From NCBI RefSeq assembly GCF_030812215.1, contig NZ_JAUSSG010000007.1, forward strand, positions 124,001 through 188,000: a stretch of 64,000 nucleotides of DNA, given 5' to 3'. This document shows, in pieces, positions 57,734-64,000 of this stretch (position 1 is the stretch's first letter; every line of letters begins with the position of its first letter). The notes beneath the pieces were generated by a model, which saw only the letters and a program-made list of their open reading frames with translations, made no database searches and was not told the DNA's origin. The position numbers and the translations under genes are program-made. Source of the stretch: Variovorax boronicumulans. GTDB taxonomy: Bacteria; Pseudomonadota; Gammaproteobacteria; Burkholderiales; Burkholderiaceae_C.

Positions 57734-59013
57734 CAGAGTTGGACCGACAGGACCGAAGCCAGGTGCTCCATCGCCTTTTCGTGCAAGGGGCGGTTCTTCC
57801 AGTCCTCGAACGTGATGCGCCTGGACTGCGCCAGATCGGCCTCGAACTGCACGGTTTCGACGGCCGCGAACGCCGCGTCGTAAATGTTGAGGTTGGCTTC
57901 GTCGTTCAGCCGGAACGAGCGGTTGTCGAAGTTGGTGGAGCCCACCGACACCAGGAGCCCATCGACCATGAACACCTTGCAATGGAACATCGTCGGCTGG
58001 TATTCGCTGATCTCCGCGCCGGCCTCGAGCAAGGGGCCCCAGCTGGCGCGCGATGCGGCGCGCACCGTCTTCGAATCGATGATCGGACCCGGCGTGATGA
58101 TGCGCAGCCGCACGCCGCGCCGCATGGCGGCCACCAGCGCGCCCACGGTCAGGTCATCGGGCACGAAGTACGCGCTCGACAGGTCGATGGTCTTCGTGGC
58201 CGCGGCAATCGACAGCAGGTACATCAGGTGCATGCTCTCGCTGCCGCCCGAAGGCGAGCTGCTGAACACCTGGGCGCGGCCCTCGCCCACGGCAGGCAGG
58301 GGCGGAAAGTAGCGCTCGCCGTGCAGCACATCGCCCGCCACCTTGATCCAGTTGTCCATGAACACCGCCTGCATCTGCGCCACCACCGGCCCTTCGACCT
58401 TGTAGTGCGAGTCGCGCCAGTGCTGCGCGTCCTGCGCATGGCCGGTCCATTCGGGCGCGATGCCCACGCCGCCGGTGAAGCCGACGCGGCCGTCCACCAC
58501 CAGGAGCTTTCGGTGCGTGCGGTTGTTCATGCGGCCGATGTCATACCAGCTCGGCTTGTGGAAGCGGCGAATCTGCACGCCGGCCGATTCCATTTCCTGG
58601 ATGAAGTCGTCGTCCACCTTGGCGCTGCCCACCCAGTCGAGCAGCACATGCACCGGCACGCCGGCCCGCGCCCGCTCCGACAGCGCATCGGCAAACGCCC
58701 GGCCGATGTCGCCCGACCAGTAGATGTAGGTCTCGAAGGTGACGCTCTCTTTCGCGCCACGGATGGCCTCGAGCATCGGCGGAAAGATGCGGTCGCCGTT
58801 GTAGAGCGCTTCGAAGCGGTTGCCGCCGGTGATGGGCGGGCCGAGCATCACGCCCAGCACGCGCTGGTACTGCGCGTCGTGCAGCGAATAGTCGCGGCGG
58901 ATCTGCTCGTCCAGCTTCTTCTCGCTGCCGCCCAGGTTGACCACCAACAGCGTGGCTGCCACGGTCAGCAGGAATGTCCAGGCGACGGTCTTGAGCGTCC
59001 TGCGGTGCCTCAC
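57733..59013 (-). CDS. Cardiolipin synthase-like phospholipase D
   Basis: 426 residues with one N-terminal membrane anchor (about 8-28). Two HKD motifs: HRKLLVVD with Asp at +7 in the first half and HCKVFMVD in the second, separated by GSESMHLMYLLSIAAATKTI. Transphosphatidylation of phosphatidylglycerol to cardiolipin is the likely activity. Smaller than ClsA and lacking two N-terminal helices, so closest to the ClsB/C type. Confidence 0.9.
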   Translation of the reverse strand: MRHRRTLKTVAWTFLLTVAATLLVVNLGGSEKKLDEQIRRDYSLHDAQYQRVLGVMLGPPITGGNRFEALYNGDRIFPPMLEAIRGAKESVTFETYIYWSGDIGRAFADALSERARAGVPVHVLLDWVGSAKVDDDFIQEMESAGVQIRRFHKPSWYDIGRMNNRTHRKLLVVDGRVGFTGGVGIAPEWTGHAQDAQHWRDSHYKVEGPVVAQMQAVFMDNWIKVAGDVLHGERYFPPLPAVGEGRAQVFSSSPSGGSESMHLMYLLSIAAATKTIDLSSAYFVPDDLTVGALVAAMRRGVRLRIITPGPIIDSKTVRAASRASWGPLLEAGAEISEYQPTMFHCKVFMVDGLLVSVGSTNFDNRSFRLNDEANLNIYDAAFAAVETVQFEADLAQSRRITFEDWKNRPLHEKAMEHLASVLSVQL

Positions 59014-59051
59014 GTCACGTCACGCCCATGTGGTCCGCAAGCGCCGCGTGC

Positions 59052-59684
59052 TCAATCGATCAGTTGCGTCTTGATGGCGTAGTAGGTGAGGTCGCTGTTC
59101 GTGGAGAGGTTCATCTTCTCCATGAGGCGCGTGCGGTAGGTGCTGATCGTCTTGACCGAAAGCGACAGCGCCTCGCCGATGCTGCCCACCGATTCGCCCT
59201 TGGCGAGCTTCAGGAACACCTGGAATTCGCGCTCCGAGAGGTGCTTGTGCGGCGGCTCGCTGTCCTTGCGCTCCAGCTGGCCGGCCAGCAGTTCGGCCAC
59301 CGAAGCCGAGATGTAGCGGCGCCCCAGCGCGACGGTGCGGATCGCGTTGGCGATTTCCTCGGGCTCGCATTCCTTGTTGAGGTAGCCCGATGCGCCCTGG
59401 CGGATCAGGTTGACCGCGTAGTGCTCCTCCGGGTAGCCGCTCAGGATGAGCACGCCCAGTTGCGGTGCCTTGGCGCGCACCATGGCGAGCGCATCGATGC
59501 CGCTTTGGCCGGGCATGGAAAGGTCCATCACCAGCACGTCCATGTCGGTGGTGCGGACCATGTCGATCGCCTCGCGGCCGGTGGCGGCCTCGCCGACCAC
59601 CCGGAAATCCACGAAGGTAGAGAAGAAAGCCTTGAGGCCTGAACGAACGACCGCGTGGTCGTCGACGATGCCGATCTTGATCAT
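59052..59684 (-). CDS. NarL/FixJ-type response regulator
   Basis: 210 residues: receiver domain 1-120 with phospho-acceptor Asp54 (LVMDLSMPGQSG) and Lys104-like KECEPEE, and LuxR-type HTH about 145-205 (LSEREFQVFLKLAKGESVGS, then SVKTISTYRTRLMEKM). AAGGAG 10 bases upstream of the ATG at 59684. Resembles UvrY/GacA-type regulators. No cognate kinase is adjacent; the 230 bases upstream hold no gene. Confidence 0.93.
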   Translation of the reverse strand: MIKIGIVDDHAVVRSGLKAFFSTFVDFRVVGEAATGREAIDMVRTTDMDVLVMDLSMPGQSGIDALAMVRAKAPQLGVLILSGYPEEHYAVNLIRQGASGYLNKECEPEEIANAIRTVALGRRYISASVAELLAGQLERKDSEPPHKHLSEREFQVFLKLAKGESVGSIGEALSLSVKTISTYRTRLMEKMNLSTNSDLTYYAIKTQLID

Positions 59685-59914
59685 GATGGGGCTGCTCCTT
59701 CCGCGTGAACATGAAAATTGCCGCGTATGTCGCGGCGAGGGAAACGATGCCACAACCGTGCGGCGTTTCACGCGGGCGCATGCAGGTCGAGCGCTTGTCC
59801 TGCACGGGAACGCCGCGCTGTCCGCCACGAAGACGCGGCCTTGCGGCGATTCGTGGCACCGCGCCTGCAGCGCAGCTCCCGCCGCGCCCGGCTTCGGCGT
59901 GAAGCGCCGCGTCC

Positions 59915-60145
59915 CTAACTCACACCGAGGACGATGGCGCCCGACTCGATGAACCGGTCGAACTCGATCTTCGGAATGGCGGCCGTGAGCGGCTGGCCGT
60001 CGTCGGTCCAGGTCAGCACGGCGCTGTCGCCTTCCACGATGACCTGGCACTCGCCTTCGCGAATCTCCAGCAGCGGGCCGTCACCGGCACGGAACTCGAC
60101 GGGCGCGACGATGCGCGCACTGATCTGGGTGGGGTTGGATGACAT
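59915..60145 (-). CDS. Small conserved hypothetical protein
   Basis: 76-residue acidic, beta-rich protein (VIVEGDSAVLTWTDDGQPLT) ending FDRFIESGAIVLG, a pattern typical of short conserved Comamonadaceae/Burkholderiales proteins. No known function. 5' region toward 60388 carries no gene on this strand. Confidence 0.72.
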   Translation of the reverse strand: MSSNPTQISARIVAPVEFRAGDGPLLEIREGECQVIVEGDSAVLTWTDDGQPLTAAIPKIEFDRFIESGAIVLGVS

Positions 60146-60388
60146 GGCGCCGATGGTTGCAGCGGCCGTCCGGCGTGCGCGTGGGACGGCACCGCGCGAG
60201 GGGCGAAGGCAATGTCTTCAAGATCAAAAGATGCCGCCCGTCGCCGCTTCGCTTCGCAAGTGCGCCGCGCGGGACTGTTCCCACGCGGAGGCGCAGCCAC
60301 TTCCGACCGCGCGCATCCCGAGCCGGACACCACCATGGCCGGGCGCCTTCCTCTTTCGGGGAGGCGCCCACATTGCCAGGAGCGCACC

Positions 60389-60649
60389 ATGACCAAGGAA
60401 CCGAAAGAGCAGAAGCCATTTCCCTTTCCCACGTCGGAGAACCATGGCAAGCCGGCCGACCACGGAAAACCCACCGAGCAGCCCGCCAGCGAGGAGGCGT
60501 TGGACAGCGGGGTCGAGGAGTCTTTCCCCGCCAGCGATCCGGTGTCCGTCACCGTCACCAAGGTGAAGCTGCCGTCGGTGGACAAGGACAAGGACAAGGA
60601 CAAGGACAAGGACAAGGACAAGGACAAGGACAAGGACCAGAAGCGTTGA
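60389..60649 (+). CDS. Small hydrophilic protein with EESFPASDP motif and Lys-Asp repeat
   Basis: 86 residues. Middle: ALDSGVEESFPASDPVSVTV, a motif shared by many small proteobacterial proteins of unknown function; N-terminus Pro/His/Lys-rich; C-terminus an uninterrupted run of nine Asp-Lys pairs made from a DNA hexanucleotide repeat, ending DQKR. AGGAG 6 bases before the ATG at 60389. Likely disordered. No enzymatic role is suggested. Confidence 0.8.
   Translation: MTKEPKEQKPFPFPTSENHGKPADHGKPTEQPASEEALDSGVEESFPASDPVSVTVTKVKLPSVDKDKDKDKDKDKDKDKDKDQKR
60581..60634 (+). repeat. Hexanucleotide tandem repeat (GACAAG)9
   Basis: Nine perfect copies of GACAAG followed by a variant GACCAG, inside the small protein at 60389. 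The six-base unit preserves reading frame, so copy-number change would alter the number of Asp-Lys pairs without frameshifting. Confidence 0.95.
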
Positions 60650-60682
60650 CCGGTACGGCAACCACCGACTCCCGCAGCCACC

Positions 60683-61855
60683 ATGAAAACGGCCCTCCGC
60701 CCCCGGCCCGCGGCAACGGCGCCTTTCGCCACGCAGCCGCTGCCCGGGCCGCGCAGCCTCGTGACGTGGAGCCTCGATCCGGCGGCGTACTGCAGCGCGC
60801 ATGAGCACGCCACCCGCAGCGACTTTGCGCGGCGGCTCGCCGTGCTCACGGGCTGCACCTATGCCGGCGACTACGACGAGCGGCAGCCCTATGCAACGGC
60901 GCCGTACTTCGTGCCCAGCAACACCGTGACCGACGCCGGCCTCGGGCAAGCCATGGGCATCGCCGGCGTGCACGACCTGTTCGGTGGCGTGGTGCCGCAC
61001 CCGTTCATCGCCACCAAGGCCATCACCCATCCCTTGACCGGCGCCGGTGCGCCGCAACCGGCGGGGTGGAACCCGCGCTTTGCCGCCAACATTGCCGGTT
61101 CGGTGCTGGCCGGGTTCTCATGCTTCTCGCGCGCGGAGGCGCGCAGGGCAGGGCGCACGCTGCTCGGCGCGGGCGTGGTGCGCATCAAGCCGGTGACCGC
61201 GACCGGCGGCCGTGGCCAGATCGTGGCGCACAGCGCCGATGCGCTGGACCGCTGCATCGATGCCATGGACGAGGCCGACATCGCCAGCCACGGCGTCGTG
61301 CTCGAGGAGAACCTGGAACGCCCCGTCACCTTCAGCGTCGGGCAGGTGGTCGTGGCGCGCATGGTCGTGAGCTACTACGGCCGGCAGCGCCTGGTGCGCG
61401 ACAACACGGGCGAAGAGGTCTACGGCGGCTCCGACCTCACGCTCGTGCGCGGCGACTTCGAAGCGCTGCTCGCCGCCACCGGCCTCGCGCCGCCGCTTCG
61501 CCACGCGATCGACCAGGCCCGGCGCTACCACCGCGCCGTGACCGATTGCTACCCCGGTTTCTTCGCCTCGCGCACGAACTACGACGTGGCCCAGGGCGCC
61601 GGGCAAGGCGGCGCGTGGCGATCGGGCGTGCTGGAGCAGTCGTGGCGGGTGGGCGGCGCCACGGGCGCCGAGATCGCGGCGCTCGAATCGTTCCATGCGG
61701 ACCCCGCGCGCGCGCACGTTCGCGCGTCGACCTTCGAGGTGTACGGCCCGGCCGCGGTGCCCGCGCACGCCATCGTGTCTTACCAGGGCGTCGATCCGCA
61801 GGTCGGGCCGCTCGCCAAATACACCCTGTTGAATCTCCATGCCGACTCGCCATAG
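60683..61855 (+). CDS. DUF3182 family protein (ATP-grasp-like)
   Basis: 390 residues. Typical blocks: TYAGDYDERQPYATAPYFVP, VVRIKPVTATGGRGQ, VVLEENLERPVTFSVGQVVV and FFASRTNYDVAQGA. The VRIKP-TGGRGQ and VLEENLE pattern recalls the nucleotide-binding lobes of ATP-grasp ligases. Starts 33 bases after the KD-repeat gene and overlaps the next hydrolase gene, so these three are probably one unit. Biochemical function not established. Confidence 0.82.
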   Translation: MKTALRPRPAATAPFATQPLPGPRSLVTWSLDPAAYCSAHEHATRSDFARRLAVLTGCTYAGDYDERQPYATAPYFVPSNTVTDAGLGQAMGIAGVHDLFGGVVPHPFIATKAITHPLTGAGAPQPAGWNPRFAANIAGSVLAGFSCFSRAEARRAGRTLLGAGVVRIKPVTATGGRGQIVAHSADALDRCIDAMDEADIASHGVVLEENLERPVTFSVGQVVVARMVVSYYGRQRLVRDNTGEEVYGGSDLTLVRGDFEALLAATGLAPPLRHAIDQARRYHRAVTDCYPGFFASRTNYDVAQGAGQGGAWRSGVLEQSWRVGGATGAEIAALESFHADPARAHVRASTFEVYGPAAVPAHAIVSYQGVDPQVGPLAKYTLLNLHADSP

Positions 61856-62615
61856 CGCCATCGATATCGCCGTGGACGGCCAACACATCGAAGGCACGCT
61901 CTTCGCTGCCTCGACGACGGTGCCCGGCGTGCTGCTGGTGCACGGGTGGGACGGCAGCCAGGAGCAGTACATGACGCGGGCGCAGGAGATCGCCGCGCTT
62001 GGCTGCGTGTGCCTCACCTTCGACCTGCGCGGCCACGCCCGCCACGCCGCGCAGCGGATGGAGGTCACGCGCGAGGACAACCTGCGCGACGTGCTCGCCG
62101 CCTACGACGCATTGGTCGGCCACCCGACGGTGGACCCCGGCGCCATCGCCATCGTCGGCAGCAGCTACGGCGGCTACCTCGCGGCGTTGGTGAGCGCCAT
62201 GCGGCCGGTGCGCTGGCTGGCGCTGCGCGCACCGGCGCTCTACCGCGACCGCGAGTGGGACACGCCCAAGGGCAAGCTGAGCCGCTCCGACCTCGTGGCC
62301 TACCGGCGTTCGCTGGTCGGGCCCGAGGACAACCGCGCGCTCGCGGCCTGCGCCGCTTTCGCGGGTGACGTGCTGATCGTGGAGTCGGAAGACGACCAGA
62401 CCGTGCCGCACCCGGTGGTCGAGAACTACCTGGCCGCATTCAAGCGCGTGCGCTCGGTCACCTACCGCGTGCTGTCGGGCGCCGACCACGCGCTGTCGAA
62501 GCAGGAATCGCGGCAGGCCTACGGCGCGCTGCTGGTGTCGTGGATCACCGAGATGACGCTCGGTGCCAAGGCCACGGCGACGATCATGAAGCCGGTGCCG
62601 AAGAGTCCGGCGTGA
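61839..62615 (+). CDS. Alpha/beta hydrolase
   Basis: 258 residues. Oxyanion segment LLVHGWDGSQEQYM, nucleophile elbow GSSYGGYLAALV (Ser about 108), acid Asp in VESEDDQTVPHPV and His in GADHALSKQESR. Dienelactone-hydrolase/peptidase-like fold, often annotated as S9-family-related. Overlaps the end of the DUF3182 gene by 17 bases, a sign of coupling. Substrate unknown. Confidence 0.88.
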   Translation: MPTRHSAIDIAVDGQHIEGTLFAASTTVPGVLLVHGWDGSQEQYMTRAQEIAALGCVCLTFDLRGHARHAAQRMEVTREDNLRDVLAAYDALVGHPTVDPGAIAIVGSSYGGYLAALVSAMRPVRWLALRAPALYRDREWDTPKGKLSRSDLVAYRRSLVGPEDNRALAACAAFAGDVLIVESEDDQTVPHPVVENYLAAFKRVRSVTYRVLSGADHALSKQESRQAYGALLVSWITEMTLGAKATATIMKPVPKSPA

Positions 62616-62761
62616 GCGGTGCAGGTGGCCGCGCAGGCAATCCTGTAGGACACGTCCTGCACGAACATGCGCCGAATTCCATCGCAAGCCATGAACCGAC
62701 GCGCCTTCAATCCTTGCCGCGGAGCACCGCCCGCACCGCCCCGAACACAGGAGACACGGCC

Positions 62762-63091
62762 ATGGATTTCGAGGGGATTTACTGTTTCGATACCGCATCG
62801 GTGCGCCTGGCCGTCTACCCTGACGGCCCGCAAGGCGCCCGCGTCGTAGCGCAGGTTTCGGAAAACACCTTGCACGACGGATTCGGCACGCGCGAGGTCG
62901 GGCAGCGGCTTCTGGATGTCTGCAAGCGCAACTTCCACGCGATCGAGCTTGCCACCGTCGCGCGCTACCGGGCGAACGCGCGGCAGTCCGTCATCACGCT
63001 CACGCTCGGCGACTTCGCGGCACTGCGGAGCGCACCGGCTGCTGCTGCGGCAATGCATGCAACGCGCGAGGAAGACGCGATCGCCGCCTGA
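62762..63091 (+). CDS. Small DUF1488-like protein
   Basis: 109 residues with the arrangement of the DUF1488 family: a beta hairpin (VRLAVYPDGPQGARVVAQVS), then TLHDGFGTREVGQRLLDVCK helix and a NFHAIELATVARYRANAR segment. AGGAG lies 9 bases upstream of the ATG at 62762. Assignment tentative; function unknown. Confidence 0.6.
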   Translation: MDFEGIYCFDTASVRLAVYPDGPQGARVVAQVSENTLHDGFGTREVGQRLLDVCKRNFHAIELATVARYRANARQSVITLTLGDFAALRSAPAAAAAMHATREEDAIAA

Positions 63092-63277
63092 GGTTTTCGG
63101 GAAGCCGTTTCATTCGAATCCGCGCACGGCGCGGTACGGGCAACTCTCCGACACGGCGAGGGGGCAGAGGCCGTAGCCGGGGGGCCATTCGGTCTTGCAA
63201 ATTGGTGGCAGCCATGCGGAGGCCAGCGTCGTTCCTTGAACAACCGTTCCGCGGGCCATTCAATGCAAGGAACGCCG

Positions 63278-64000
63278 GTGCCGTTGAACCATTCACTCCA
63301 GGGCGAGCGAGACGCTTATCTTTTTCAGGAGGGGACCCACGCCCGCCTGTATGACTTGTTGGGCTGCCATCCGCGGGAAGAGGGCGGGGCCCACTTCGCG
63401 GTGTGGGCGCCGAACGCCGAATCCGTCTCCGTGGTGGGCGACTGGAACTACTGGTCCGGCGACGCCGACCCGCTGCAGCCCAGCCCCGACGGCACGGGCA
63501 TCTGGCGCGGGCATGCGCCTCACGCCGCCATCGGGCAGGCTTACAAATACCGCATCCGTTCGCGCCATGGCGGCTACACCGTCGACAAGGCCGACCCGGT
63601 CGCCTTCAGCGCCGAGCCGCCGCCCGCCACCGCCTCGCGCATCTGCGAGCTCTCGTACGAATGGGGCGATGCGGACTGGATGGCCAACCGCGGGCCGCGC
63701 AACGCGCTCGATGCGCCGCAGTCGGTCTACGAGGTGCACCTGGGGTCGTGGCGCCGCAAGGACGGCCAGTTCCTCGGCTACCGCGAACTGGCGCACCAGC
63801 TGGCCGCCTATGTGACGAAGATGGGCTTCACGCACGTGGAGCTCATGCCGGTCACCGAGCATCCGTTCTACGGCTCGTGGGGCTACCAGACCACCGGCTA
63901 CTTCGCGCCCACCGCGCGCTTCGGCTCGCCGCAGGACTTCATGTACATGGTCGATCACCTGCACCAGCAGGGCATCGGCGTGCTGCTGGACTGGGTGCCC
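63278..64000 (+). CDS. glgB: 1,4-alpha-glucan branching enzyme, N-terminal part (3' end outside window)
   Basis: 241 residues visible. CBM48-type domain (about 20-120: HFAVWAPNAESVSVVGDWNY, YKYRIRSRHGGY) followed by the start of the GH13 barrel (about 140 on: SVYEVHLGSWRR, HVELMPVTEHPFYGSWGYQ, TGYFAPTARFG, GIGVLLDWVP). Catalytic Asp/Glu lie beyond the edge. GTG at 63278 has AAGGA 6 bases upstream; an in-frame ATG at 63263 is the alternative. Makes alpha-1,6 branches in glycogen; other glg genes are presumably downstream. Confidence 0.95.
   Translation, partial: MPLNHSLQGERDAYLFQEGTHARLYDLLGCHPREEGGAHFAVWAPNAESVSVVGDWNYWSGDADPLQPSPDGTGIWRGHAPHAAIGQAYKYRIRSRHGGYTVDKADPVAFSAEPPPATASRICELSYEWGDADWMANRGPRNALDAPQSVYEVHLGSWRRKDGQFLGYRELAHQLAAYVTKMGFTHVELMPVTEHPFYGSWGYQTTGYFAPTARFGSPQDFMYMVDHLHQQGIGVLLDWVP

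Noticed and set aside
59685..59914. Several short plus-strand frames between response regulator and small protein
   Set aside because: They overlap one another, lack ribosome sites and have biased composition; no gene supported.
60581..60634. Short tandem repeat considered as CRISPR or attachment-site-like
   Set aside because: Units are 6 bases, contiguous without spacers and in frame within a coding region.

Overview
The window is GC-rich (well above 60 %), densely coded bacterial chromosome. Gene content and protein character point to a Comamonadaceae betaproteobacterium of the Variovorax type: branched-chain-type ABC transporters, a Bug-family tricarboxylate-type binding protein, many LysR/AraC regulators and several flavin-dependent oxidoreductases. 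This is inference from protein families, not from a marker gene. I saw no rRNA, tRNA, insertion sequence, prophage or CRISPR array. Most long overlapping ORFs are GC-driven antisense shadows and are left out.

Layout. 1-4262 (minus): a CheR methyltransferase (3' end outside the window) and a CHASE3/GAF hybrid histidine kinase with three receiver domains. 4379-7357: a LexA-type SOS box, a nuclease-helicase of the XPD/DinG type and an overlapping AlkB-like dioxygenase. 7401-14953: a strong sigma-70 promoter, an antitermination-style leader (two hexaloop hairpins and a terminator), then nitrilase, a branched-chain-type ABC transporter (with a permease-ATPase fusion), an AmiC-like sensor and an AmiR-like ANTAR antiterminator. 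15.1-16.3 kb: a small basic protein and an NmrA-type oxidoreductase. 16.6-19.9 kb: bioA-bioF-bioD. 20-28.6 kb: aldo/keto reductase with a divergent AraC regulator, CDF metal exporter, cyclopropane fatty acid synthase, MFS exporter, YghZ-type reductase, dodecin and a small P-loop kinase.

28.6-38.8 kb looks like a sulfur-scavenging island: two luciferase-like monooxygenases, a GNAT acetyltransferase, an amino-acid ABC transporter (permease-ATPase fusion plus two tandem binding proteins) and a third monooxygenase. A periplasmic sulfurtransferase and a YeeE/YedE transporter follow. The set resembles the Bacillus operons that salvage cysteine from S-modified cysteines. 38.8-45.9 kb: a small membrane protein, a lipoprotein esterase with a DUF4105 membrane protein, an unknown secreted protein and a Pat-like acyl-CoA synthetase/acetyltransferase fusion. 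45.9-47.5 kb: homoserine dehydrogenase behind a Thr/Ile-rich leader peptide and attenuator. 48-52.6 kb: LysR regulator, classical LysR box, Bug binding protein, D-threonine-aldolase-like enzyme and D-aminoacylase, a probable D-amino-acid catabolic unit. 52.6-64 kb: a glucosidase-like protein, a short UvrA paralogue, stress-type small proteins (DUF2383, a Lys-Asp repeat protein, DUF3182), cardiolipin-synthase-like phospholipase D, a NarL-type response regulator, an alpha/beta hydrolase and the start of glgB.

The most interesting items are the ANTAR-type leader tied to a nitrilase/ABC operon that encodes its own sensor and antiterminator, the SOS-box nuclease-helicase/AlkB pair, the sulfur island, and the threonine attenuator.
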